The position numbers and the translations under genes were made by a program. A stretch of DNA of 64,000 nt. Origin: an uncultured Clostridium sp. (GTDB taxonomy: Bacteria > Bacillota > Clostridia > Lachnospirales > Lachnospiraceae). Position 1 is the stretch's first letter; each line of letters opens with the position of its first letter. Positions 57,054 to 64,000 of the stretch are shown here, piece after piece. The DNA is taken from NCBI GenBank assembly GCA_945915475.1, contig CAMEFI010000003.1:92019-156018 (forward strand), written 5' to 3'. The notes beneath the pieces are model-generated. The model was not told the DNA's origin. It made no database searches and saw only the letters and a list, made by a program, of their open reading frames with translations.

Positions 57054-57974
57054 ATGAGTTCAGATATTAATGATAGATATATATGGCTTGGAGGAGAAAT
57101 TGTTCGTTTACAAGATGCAAAGATGAATGTCTTAGCTCCATCGGCACAATTTGGTGCTAATGTTTTTGAGGGGATTCGATGTTATTGGAATGATAGAGAA
57201 AATCAGTTGTATGCTTTTCGCTTGGAAGACCATTATAACAGATTACAAGAGTCTGCCAAGATATTTCGTTTGCCATTAAAATATTCTAAGGAGAAGCTTG
57301 CAAGCTCTCTGAAGGAAGTGATAAAGGCAAATGAATATCATGAAGATATTGCAGTTCGTCAGACATTATTTGTTGATGGATTTGGATCGTGGAGTGCTAC
57401 CAATCCAATCAATATGTTTATTGCTCCTATTCCTAAAAAAAGAAATAATATTCGACAAAAAAAAGGAGTTAAATGTGGCATAAGTTCTTGGCAAAGAATA
57501 AGTGATTGTAATATGTCGCCAAGAGTGAAAGTTGGAGCTAATTATATCAATAGTCGAATGGCACAATTAGAAGCAAATGAACATGGATATGACTGTCCTA
57601 TTTTTATGAATGAGCATGGGAAAATAGCTGAGGGACCAGGATATTGTTTATTTATCATCAAAGATGGAAAATATATCACACCTTCGATTACATCATCTAT
57701 ATTGGATAGTATAACTAGAAAAACGTTAATTCAGTTAATTAGAGAAGAACTAAATATGGAAGTTGTTGAAAGAGAGGTAGAACGTACAGAGATTTATGTG
57801 GCGGATGAAGCATTTTTTTGTGGCTCATCAATGGAAATACGTTCGATAGATAGTGTTGATGGGTATACTCTCAAGCAGGATCATATATTAACTGAAAAAA
57901 TACATGAGATATATTTAGATGTAGTAAGTGGAAAAGTTTCGAAATATAAAAATTGGTTGGAAGAAATATATTAA
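57054..57974 (+). CDS. Class IV (branched-chain type) aminotransferase
   Basis: A 306-residue PLP enzyme of the IlvE/D-amino-acid aminotransferase fold. The catalytic Lys is K159 in PRVKVGANYINSRMAQLEA; GPGYCLFIIKDGKYITPSIT and ILDSITRKTLIQLI follow, as in branched-chain aminotransferases. AGAGAGG upstream favours the ATG at 57054. It moves an amino group between glutamate and a 2-keto acid; next to an aldolase it may aminate that aldol product. It is encoded apart from any leucine/valine operon, which supports a specialised role. Confidence 0.9.
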   Translation: MSSDINDRYIWLGGEIVRLQDAKMNVLAPSAQFGANVFEGIRCYWNDRENQLYAFRLEDHYNRLQESAKIFRLPLKYSKEKLASSLKEVIKANEYHEDIAVRQTLFVDGFGSWSATNPINMFIAPIPKKRNNIRQKKGVKCGISSWQRISDCNMSPRVKVGANYINSRMAQLEANEHGYDCPIFMNEHGKIAEGPGYCLFIIKDGKYITPSITSSILDSITRKTLIQLIREELNMEVVEREVERTEIYVADEAFFCGSSMEIRSIDSVDGYTLKQDHILTEKIHEIYLDVVSGKVSKYKNWLEEIY

Positions 57975-58006
57975 TAATTAATCAAGCATGAAGGGAGTCA
58001 AATAAA

Positions 58007-58987
58007 ATGATCGAGAACAAAAGAATATTAATAATTGGCGGAGCAGGTTTTATTGGGACGGCAATTACAGAACAACTCTATGAAAAGAATGAAGTTGTAG
58101 TAGCAGATATATGTGATTTTAATAAGTCTAGTTTGCATTTAGCAGGACTAGATGAAAAGCCATTTATTCGAAAGGTGTGTATAGACGCAACAAATAAAGA
58201 TGAGGTGATAAATCTAGGAGAGGATTTTGATTATATTATACATGCAACAGCAATTTTGGGAATTCATAAGGTTGTAGAACATTCCGTTGCTACAATTGAT
58301 ACAAATTATTCTTCATGTAAAAATGCATTAGAATTAGCGAGAAGGCAAAAACATTTAATAAAATTTTTGTCATTTAGTACGAGTGAGGTATATGGAAGAA
58401 ATGTTGTAGATGCACAGGAAGATAAAGATATGTCGGTAGGACCGGCTTATGAAGCTAGGTGGTGTTATGCGGCAAGCAAGATTGTATGTGAGCACTTGAT
58501 AGCAGGTTATTCAAGAGAATATAATGTTCCAAGTGCCATAATTAGACCATTTAATGTTTTTGGTGAAAATCGAATAGGGTCAAATGCAATGTCTTCCTTT
58601 TTGTTTAAGGCAATGTTAAATGAAAAGATTACTATTGATGGGGATGGAAGTCAAGTTCGTGCATGGTGTCATATTAGTGATTTTGTACAAGGTGTAATTA
58701 GAGCACTTGAGAGTAATATTAATGGAGAAAGCTATAATATAGGAAATCCTGATAATGTAATTAGTATTTTGAAATTAGCTGGTATGATAAAAGAGATTGT
58801 GGGTTCTCAGTCAGAAATTATAGTGTCTAACGTTTATGTTCCAGATGTTAAAAATAGAACACTTAGTATTGATAAGGCTATAAAGCAGTTAGGATATAAT
58901 CCGAGGATTGATTTGGAAAAAGGGATTTGCAGAATGTATAAATGGGCATCAAAATTGGATAGAAAGTTATTGACAGAACTGTTATAG
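58007..58987 (+). CDS. NAD-dependent sugar epimerase/dehydratase (SDR family)
   Basis: A 326-residue extended SDR. The dinucleotide site is IIGGAGFIGTAI, the catalytic pair is Y154 and K158 in YAASK, and FLSFSTSEVYG and RPFNVFGENRI match UDP-glucuronate decarboxylase/ArnA-like enzymes more than GalE. A substrate that is a nucleotide uronate would suit the upstream dehydrogenase at 53666. AAGGGAG precedes the ATG. It is probably the last sugar-forming step of the block, but the exact product is open. Confidence 0.88.
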   Translation: MIENKRILIIGGAGFIGTAITEQLYEKNEVVVADICDFNKSSLHLAGLDEKPFIRKVCIDATNKDEVINLGEDFDYIIHATAILGIHKVVEHSVATIDTNYSSCKNALELARRQKHLIKFLSFSTSEVYGRNVVDAQEDKDMSVGPAYEARWCYAASKIVCEHLIAGYSREYNVPSAIIRPFNVFGENRIGSNAMSSFLFKAMLNEKITIDGDGSQVRAWCHISDFVQGVIRALESNINGESYNIGNPDNVISILKLAGMIKEIVGSQSEIIVSNVYVPDVKNRTLSIDKAIKQLGYNPRIDLEKGICRMYKWASKLDRKLLTELL

Positions 58988-59055
58988 AGAACGTGACAGG
59001 AAAAATGATGTGTTAAAAATCGATAAAACAGCAAATGTGGTGGATGGTGATTAGT

Positions 59056-59964
59056 ATGGAATTAGAATGTAAAGAAAAGCCTGAAGTAAGCGTTGTAATT
59101 AATGCATATAATGTTGGTAAATATATACATAAAGCAATTATGAGTGTTTTGAATCAAACTTTTTCTGACTTTGAATTGATAATTGTTAATGATGCTTCAA
59201 CGGATAATACACTTGACATAATTAAAATGATTAAAGATCCACGAATTGTTGTTATATCAAATAAAAAGAATCGAGGGGTCTCATATTCGTTGAACCAAGG
59301 ATTTCGGATTGCGAAAGGGAAATATATTGCACATATGGATGCGGATGATATATCTCTTCCTAAAAGAATAGAGAAACAATATGATTATATGGAAAAGCAT
59401 CCAGATATAGCAATTTGTGGCTGCAATTATAAATGCTTTGAAAGAGATAATAGGGTAGTAGTGAGCCCTGAAGAATCGAGTAGAATAAAAGTAAATTTAT
59501 TATTTTCTTCTCCTTTAGGACATTCGACATGGTTTATCCGAAAAAAAATTTTTGAGGATTTAAAAATAAAATATGACGAGAGATTTAGAACATCTCAAGA
59601 TTATGAATTAATGTATCGTATAAAAGATAAATGTAAATTAGCATGTTTGCAGGAGGTTTTAGTTCTATATAGAGTGAGGAGAGAGTCATTAAGCAGAAAT
59701 ATAAATGGACTAGATAAAAATACTTTAAAAATACAAAAAAATATTTTGAAGGAATTACATATTCGCGTCACTGTAAATAAATTGAAACTGTTAAATGACG
59801 TTTATTCTATAACAAATGTTGGAACGTATATTAGATTTGTTCTTTTATCTATAGAAATTATAATTCATAATAAAATTTTCAAGGTGTTTAATCAGAGAGA
59901 ACTAGAGACGAAACTAAGAGATATATGGTGTGCGTCTAAAGAATTGATAATAGGAAGCAGATAA
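59056..59964 (+). CDS. Family-2 glycosyltransferase
   Basis: About 302 residues. The GT-A domain opens VSVVINAYNVGKYIHKAIMSVLNQTFSDFELIIVNDASTDNT, with KGKYIAHMDADDIS as the DXD site and LGHSTWFIRKKIF and SQDYELMYRIKDK as acceptor-side motifs. The C-terminus adds a helical tail without clear membrane segments. The ATG at 59056 is preceded by GGTGGATGG; an upstream ATG at 59035 lacks a site. It probably extends the glycan with the sugar made by the preceding genes. Confidence 0.88.
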   Translation: MELECKEKPEVSVVINAYNVGKYIHKAIMSVLNQTFSDFELIIVNDASTDNTLDIIKMIKDPRIVVISNKKNRGVSYSLNQGFRIAKGKYIAHMDADDISLPKRIEKQYDYMEKHPDIAICGCNYKCFERDNRVVVSPEESSRIKVNLLFSSPLGHSTWFIRKKIFEDLKIKYDERFRTSQDYELMYRIKDKCKLACLQEVLVLYRVRRESLSRNINGLDKNTLKIQKNILKELHIRVTVNKLKLLNDVYSITNVGTYIRFVLLSIEIIIHNKIFKVFNQRELETKLRDIWCASKELIIGSR

Positions 59965-60044
59965 TTAGAATTACGCATGAAATACAAATCTTTTGGATTA
60001 AAAATCAAAGAATTGGTATTGATAAAAGATAGGAGGATTTATAT

Positions 60045-60818
60045 ATGAGCGAATTGGATGCTTTGAAAAGAAGAATTTTGAAATTGGAAAGTATGTTAGA
60101 GATTATGTATGATGAAATAGTCGAAGAAAAACTATTTTGTCCTATCTGTAATAATGAAGTACGTATTTTTTTGCCGACTGATGGTGGTGGGAAATTTGTA
60201 AGAAGGAATGCTTTGTGCCCTATATGTCAAGCGGCGGAGAGAGATAGATTTATATATACCATTTGGAAACAGAAAAAAATATTTAATCAGGAGAAAAAAA
60301 TTAAATTTCTACATGTTGCTCCAGAAGAACAGTTTTTAAATATATTTTCTCAAATGGAAAATGTTGAATATTATCCGTGTGATTTAAATTTACAAGTTAA
60401 AGGTGTTAAATATCAAGTTGATATCACTGATATTCCCTTTGAAAATAATATGTTTGATATAATAATGTGTAGTAATGTTATTGAACATGTTCAGGAAGAT
60501 GTAGTCGCAATGAGAGAATTATATAGAGTTTTGAAAAGTGATGGTATTGCATTTATTGATGTTCCGGTATTTTATGATATGGAAAAGACATTGGAAAATA
60601 TAGAAGGAGTATCAACACCAGAATCACAAAAAGAAGTTTATGGATGGAGTGGTCATGTTAGAAAATATGGAAGAGATTATAAAGATAGATTAGAAAAAGT
60701 AGGATTTAATGTTGAAGAAATAAGTGTAACTGATATTGATGAAAAAATAGCCCAGAGAATAGGGTTGTTGGGTAATGACTTTTCTGTAAATTATAAAATA
60801 CATTTGTGTACAAAGTAG
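60045..60818 (+). CDS. SAM-dependent methyltransferase with N-terminal zinc ribbon (type 11)
   Basis: A 257-residue enzyme. A short coiled coil is followed by two CxxC knuckles (CPIC and CPIC, about residues 33-61), then a class I methyltransferase fold with DITDIPFENNMFDIIMCSNVIEHVQEDVVAMRELYRVLKSDG, the typical motif of Methyltransf_11. The SAM-binding loop is weak (FLHVAPEEQFLNIF), unlike classical GxGxG. The last gene of the AT-rich block, 18 bases before the flagellin-like gene, so it may methylate the glycan or the protein. Confidence 0.82.
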   Translation: MSELDALKRRILKLESMLEIMYDEIVEEKLFCPICNNEVRIFLPTDGGGKFVRRNALCPICQAAERDRFIYTIWKQKKIFNQEKKIKFLHVAPEEQFLNIFSQMENVEYYPCDLNLQVKGVKYQVDITDIPFENNMFDIIMCSNVIEHVQEDVVAMRELYRVLKSDGIAFIDVPVFYDMEKTLENIEGVSTPESQKEVYGWSGHVRKYGRDYKDRLEKVGFNVEEISVTDIDEKIAQRIGLLGNDFSVNYKIHLCTK

Positions 60819-60836
60819 CAAAAAGGAGGAATCACC

Positions 60837-61598
60837 ATGTCAGTGAATCTAAACACCAACTACCGTAACTTATCAACCGGCTACAAAATCAACAGTGCGG
60901 CAGATGATGCAGCAGGATTATCTATTTCTGAGAAGATCAAGAATCAGAAGAATGGATATGATGTAGGAACGGAAAATGCCGAGAGAGGCAATAGTGTATT
61001 AAATGTAGCAGATGGTGCGTTGTCTACCATGTATGATTCTTTAAGCCGGATTCGGGAGATTGGCGTGAAGGCATCGAATTCTGCCATTTACTCTAAGGAT
61101 GAATTGTCCATGATGCAGGCTGAGATTGACCAGATCAAACAGGGAATTGCGGACATTGCCAAGAATACACAGTTTAATGGGTTAAAGCTATTAGATGGAA
61201 GTATGGCAACCATGGAGCTTGCCACCAATCCAAATGGTGTTGGGCACGAGATGGAGATGGTAAATGCCTCATTAGAAGAACTTGGAATTGCCGACTTTGA
61301 CGTGACAAAGAAGTTTGATTTAAAAGATATTGATAATGCATTAAAGAAAGTAAGCTCTGCACAATCCGGTATTGGAGCACAGTCGAACCGGCTGGCATAT
61401 ACGATTATGAATAATCAGAATACATCGTATAATCTCGATTCTGCATTTAGTTCCCTTCGGGATACGGACATGGCAGAGGAAATGAGTGAGCTATATAAGA
61501 ATAAGATTTTAGAACAGGTACAGCTTAATATGCAGAAGAAACGGGCGGAACAGGAAGAGCAGAAAAGAAAGGTTATTCAGGTGAACAATCTTCATTAA
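60837..61598 (+). CDS. Divergent flagellin-like protein lacking the normal ends
   Basis: A 253-residue relative of the two flagellins. It keeps the D1 core (LSTGYKINSAADDAAGLSISEKIKNQ, NGLKLLDGSMAT, GIGAQSNRLAYTI) but starts about 20 residues later than a normal flagellin and ends in a charged KKRAEQEEQKRKVIQVNNLH tail instead of the conserved AQSMLAQANQ-type D0 helix. The usual D0 helices needed for export and filament packing are thus altered. AAGGAGGAATCACC precedes the ATG. Possibilities are a minor filament protein or a cytosolic binding partner of FliW, FliS or the glycosylation enzymes. Confidence 0.85.
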   Translation: MSVNLNTNYRNLSTGYKINSAADDAAGLSISEKIKNQKNGYDVGTENAERGNSVLNVADGALSTMYDSLSRIREIGVKASNSAIYSKDELSMMQAEIDQIKQGIADIAKNTQFNGLKLLDGSMATMELATNPNGVGHEMEMVNASLEELGIADFDVTKKFDLKDIDNALKKVSSAQSGIGAQSNRLAYTIMNNQNTSYNLDSAFSSLRDTDMAEEMSELYKNKILEQVQLNMQKKRAEQEEQKRKVIQVNNLH

Positions 61599-61649
61599 AG
61601 TGTCGGCGAATAGATGCTTAAGTTTTTTCCATTATTGTAAGTTTATCAT

Positions 61650-61699
61650 AAATCCGTTATACTAGTATACAATACTGGTGTAGCGGATTTTGTATATAT
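61650..61699 (+). terminator. Long hairpin terminator after the flagellin-like gene
   Basis: AAATCCGTTATAC (61650-61662) pairs with GTGTAGCGGATTT (61678-61690); inside it AGTAT pairs with ATACT around ACA, giving an almost continuous ~19-base-pair stem. TTGTATATATT follows. It separates the flagellar island from the AAA-ATPase gene. Confidence 0.8.
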
Positions 61700-61735
61700 T
61701 CTGAACAGGAATCAGAATGGAAAGGGGAATTCAAG

Positions 61736-63433
61736 ATGGCAGAACCAAAAACCGTGGCAATCGGAATACAGAGTTTTGATAAAATTATAGAAGGAAACTA
61801 TTTTTATATCGATAAAACAGACTTTATCAAAGAATGGTGGGAAAGCGGGGATGACGTTACGCTGATTACCCGTCCACGCCGTTTTGGTAAGACCTTGAAT
61901 ATGAGTATGTTAGAGCAGTTCTTTTCCATTCAGTACAAGGATAGGGAAAATCTCTTTGAAGGTCTATCCATCTGGAAGGAGGAAAAGTACCGGAAGTTAC
62001 AGGGAACTTATCCGGTAATCAGTCTGTCCTTTGCCAATGTGAAGGAACCGGATTATGAATTGACCTGTTACAGGATGCGACAGCTTCTGATGAAGCAGTA
62101 TGAGAAATATTCCTTTATGATGGAAACGGATATCTTTTCGCCAGAGGAACAATCCTATTATAGGGAAATGAAGTCGAATATGAGCCAGGCAGATGCTCCT
62201 ATGGCTCTTTATCAGTTGGCGGATTATATGTACCGCTATTATGGTAAGAAAGTCATCATTTTGTTAGATGAGTACGATACACCGATGCAGGAGGCATATG
62301 TGAATGGATTCTGGGATGAGTTGGTGACATTTACCAGAAGTCTGTTTAATTCTACTTTTAAGACCAATCCATATTTGGCAAGAGCAGTGATGACCGGAAT
62401 CACGCGTGTGAGTAAGGAGTCGATTTTCTCAGATCTGAACAATCTGGAAGTGGTAACCACAACATCTGATAAATATGAGACTGCCTTTGGATTTACAGAG
62501 AGGGAAGTGTTTGTAGCACTGGATGAGTATGGACACGGAGATAAAAAAGAAGATGTTAAGGGATGGTATGATGGTTTCGTTTTTGGCAGAGAGAAAGATA
62601 TCTACAACCCATGGTCAATTTTGAATTTTATAGATAAAGGGAAATTTGCAACTTACTGGGCGAATACCAGCTCCAACAGTCTGGCGGGTAAACTGATCCG
62701 TGAGGGAAGCCGGGGAATCAAGATGCAGTTTGAGGAGCTTTTGAAGGGGAAAAGCATTCTGTGTCCGTTGGATGAGCAGATTGTGTATAATCAGTTGAAC
62801 AGCAATGAGGGAGCCATCTGGAGTCTGCTGCTTGCCAGTGGCTATCTGAAAGTAATTGCGAAAGAGGATGAGGAAAAGATATCAGGGAGAAGACGACCGA
62901 AGTATGAACTCGTGCTCACAAATTATGAAGTGAAGCGTATGTTTGAATATATGGTTCATGACTGGTTTGCGGCAGGAGAAGAGAATTATAATGAATTTGT
63001 CAAGGCATTGCTTGATGGAGATAAAAAAGCTATGAATGTCTATATGAACAGGGTGTCGTCGGATATATTCAGCTATTTTGATACAGGAAAGAAGCCGTCT
63101 CTTGATGCACCGGAACGTTTTTATCATGGTTTTGTACTGGGGTTGATTGTGGAGCTGACAGAGGATTATACGGTAACATCGAATCGTGAAAGTGGATTTG
63201 GTCGTTATGATGTGGTCATCGAACCACGGAACAGAGAGAAAGATGCTATCATTCTGGAATTCAAAGTACATGATGAGGAGGATGAGCATACCCTGGAAGA
63301 CACCGTACAGTCTGCCCTTGCCCAGATCGAGGAAAAGCAGTACGCGAAGGATTTGAACGCCAGAGGAATCCCGGAGGAACATATCCGTAAATATGGCTTT
63401 GCCTTTGAGGGGAAGAAAGTATTGATTGGATGA
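61736..63433 (+). CDS. AAA-ATPase-like protein with C-terminal PD-(D/E)XK nuclease domain
   Basis: A 565-residue protein of the AAA-ATPase_like/PDDEXK_9 family, common in many copies in gut Clostridia and Bacteroides. Walker A is TRPRRFGKTLNMSM (residues ~43-56), Walker B IILLDEYDTPMQ near 176. The C-terminal nuclease site is YDVVIEPRNREKDAIILEFKV (about 490-510). Function is unproven; mobile-element or defence roles have been proposed. GAAAGGGG precedes the ATG. It lies between a flagellin-like gene and a flagellin fragment, suggesting it inserted here. Confidence 0.9.
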   Translation: MAEPKTVAIGIQSFDKIIEGNYFYIDKTDFIKEWWESGDDVTLITRPRRFGKTLNMSMLEQFFSIQYKDRENLFEGLSIWKEEKYRKLQGTYPVISLSFANVKEPDYELTCYRMRQLLMKQYEKYSFMMETDIFSPEEQSYYREMKSNMSQADAPMALYQLADYMYRYYGKKVIILLDEYDTPMQEAYVNGFWDELVTFTRSLFNSTFKTNPYLARAVMTGITRVSKESIFSDLNNLEVVTTTSDKYETAFGFTEREVFVALDEYGHGDKKEDVKGWYDGFVFGREKDIYNPWSILNFIDKGKFATYWANTSSNSLAGKLIREGSRGIKMQFEELLKGKSILCPLDEQIVYNQLNSNEGAIWSLLLASGYLKVIAKEDEEKISGRRRPKYELVLTNYEVKRMFEYMVHDWFAAGEENYNEFVKALLDGDKKAMNVYMNRVSSDIFSYFDTGKKPSLDAPERFYHGFVLGLIVELTEDYTVTSNRESGFGRYDVVIEPRNREKDAIILEFKVHDEEDEHTLEDTVQSALAQIEEKQYAKDLNARGIPEEHIRKYGFAFEGKKVLIG

Positions 63434-63453
63434 GGGACAAGAGTGTTTCGGCA

Positions 63454-63507
63454 GATGGTGCAGGCTGAGATTGACCAGATTAAACAGGAAATTGCAGATA
63501 TTGCCAA
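63454..63507 (+). pseudogene. Fragment of a flagellin-like gene
   Basis: These 54 bases match positions 61112-61165 of the flagellin-like gene at 48 of 54 sites, and all but two of the 18 encoded residues are the same (MVQAEIDQIKQEIADIAK). The similarity ends abruptly on both sides. It lies 20 bases after the AAA-ATPase stop and is out of any long frame, so it is a relic of a second copy. Confidence 0.8.
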
Positions 63508-63567
63508 AGGTACATATAGTTGGACTATATATAGGTTAACGGATGGAGTGTGATATAAATGTTGAAT

Positions 63568-63600
63568 AATCCGGACTGAAATACATCACCTGTCCGGATT
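63568..63600. repeat. Inverted repeat at the presumed left edge of the IS21-type element
   Basis: AATCCGGAC (63568-63576) and GTCCGGATT (63592-63600) form a perfect nine-base inverted repeat with a 15-base loop. TG at 63591-63592 could be the first bases of the element; the exact border is unknown. Confidence 0.45.
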
Positions 63601-63602
63601 CT

Positions 63603-63656
63603 GGAAATCACGATTCCGTTTTAGTGGAAATCACGATTCCGCATATTTGGAAATCG
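63603..63656. repeat. Three repeats at exact 23-base spacing (IS21-type end)
   Basis: GGAAATCACGATTCCG occurs at 63603-63618 and 63626-63641; a third, partial copy GGAAATCG begins at 63649. The start points are 23 bases apart each time. Multiple iterated terminal repeats before istA are characteristic of the IS21 family and bind the transposase. Confidence 0.75.
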
Positions 63657-63729
63657 TATTTACAATAAATTTCCTTATAATGTTTTCATGCACCATATGG
63701 TGTAAATACATTATAAGGAGGTCACGATT

Positions 63730-64000
63730 ATGACCAAGTACAGAGAAATCATACGCCTTACAGGCCTAGGATTCTCACAGCGCGATATCATGGCAAGCTG
63801 TGGTGTTGCACAGAAAACAGTAGTCAAGGTTCAGAAACGTGCCAAAGAGTTAAGTATTTCATGGCCGCTTGATGAATCGTTGACAGATATTGAGCTTGAG
63901 AAACTCATGTTTCAAAAGGAAGATAAACCATCTTCCAAAAGGCGAATGCCTGACTACGATTACATCCGCAAGGAGTTGCTCCGTAATGGAGTCAGCAAAA
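63730..64000 (+). CDS. istA: IS21-family transposase IstA (N-terminal part, cut by window end)
   Basis: The first 90 codons of a transposase. AAGGAGG at 63715-63721 precedes the ATG at 63730. Residues ~5-45 form a helix-turn-helix (YREIIRLTGLGFSQRDIMASCGVAQKTVVKVQKRA), and the following ELEKLMFQKEDKPSSKRRMPDYDYIRKELLRNGVS stretch is typical of IstA before its catalytic rve domain. The catalytic DDE part lies beyond the window, so whether the copy is intact cannot be judged. Confidence 0.85.
   Translation, partial: MTKYREIIRLTGLGFSQRDIMASCGVAQKTVVKVQKRAKELSISWPLDESLTDIELEKLMFQKEDKPSSKRRMPDYDYIRKELLRNGVSK

Larger units (their letters stand above)
63591..64000 (+). mobile_element. Left part of an IS21-family insertion sequence
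   Basis: Begins around 63591-63603 with iterated 23-base repeats, then a leader with TATAAT at 63676-63681 and the palindrome CACCATATGGTG at 63691-63702, then istA. The element is cut by the window end, so the istB gene and right end are not seen. The left border is estimated. Confidence 0.7.

Noticed and set aside
63603..63656. Regular 23-base repeats as a small CRISPR array
   Set aside because: The intervening stretches are only seven to eight bases long and the repeats precede an istA gene, so they are transposon ends.

Overview
The window looks like a chromosome segment of a motile, low-GC Clostridia bacterium, most likely a Lachnospiraceae member (Roseburia/Lachnospira/Butyrivibrio-like). 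The grounds are strong AGGAGG ribosome sites, a late flagellar gene order that follows Bacillus subtilis comFC-yvyF-flgM-flgN-flgK-flgL-fliW-csrA-flaG-fliD-fliS, short flagellins without a central variable domain, and an mbl-flhO-flhP-like cluster. No rRNA, tRNA or CRISPR array was seen. Genus and species cannot be fixed from this sequence alone.

Layout. 0-4.0 kb: housekeeping genes (fragment of an unknown protein, TatD, a FliS-like protein, a HIT protein) and a zinc/manganese-type ABC importer pair without its binding protein. 4.1-13.1 kb: an AT-rich accessory locus with a LytTR regulator and GHKL kinase, a decayed small ORF, two lipoproteins that share a colinear N-terminal domain, two FtsX-like permeases and a MacB/LolD-type ATPase. 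13.1-17.5 kb: TraX-like membrane protein, DivIVA-like coiled coil and a large PAS/GAF protein with no output domain. 17.5-21.1 kb: MreB/Mbl-like gene, two FlgF/FlgG-type rod or hook genes, a FlgJ-type rod-binding domain and a BlaI-type repressor. 21.1-25.2 kb: HTH regulator, RecD2-like helicase, ComFC and YvyF. 25.3-39.1 kb: flgM, flgN, two flgK genes, flgL, fliW, csrA, flaG, fliD, fliS, a FliT-like gene and two flagellin genes flanking a glycosyltransferase.

39.2-61.6 kb is a flagellar glycosylation island bounded by flagellin genes. Its first part (39-48 kb) encodes a Maf-type glycosyltransferase, a CMP-sugar synthetase, a methyltransferase, a NeuB-SAF-cupin fusion, a TagF-like transferase and a HAD/Rossmann protein. 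Its second part (about 48.5-60.8 kb) becomes strongly AT-rich. It contains GT-D-type and other glycosyltransferases, a series of proteins carrying small Rossmann domains, a decayed stretch, a nucleotide-sugar dehydrogenase, and a compact set of aldolase, fold-III PLP enzyme, fold-IV aminotransferase and SDR epimerase. It ends in a divergent flagellin-like gene. An AAA-ATPase/PD-(D/E)XK gene, a flagellin fragment and the left part of an IS21-family element close the window.

How the parts work together. FlgM, FliW and CsrA are expected to time flagellin synthesis. Several operons carry a sigma-28-like box (TAAN-N14-16-NNCGATAT). Both flagellin leaders carry a GGA in a hairpin loop just upstream of a GGA-containing Shine-Dalgarno sequence, the arrangement expected of a CsrA-repressed flagellin mRNA. 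The glycosylation island then probably modifies the exported filament with a nonulosonic-acid-like sugar and further unusual groups. The best candidates for something undescribed are the amino-acid-like biosynthesis module at 55-58 kb and the lipoprotein/FtsX/two-component locus at 4.3-13.1 kb.
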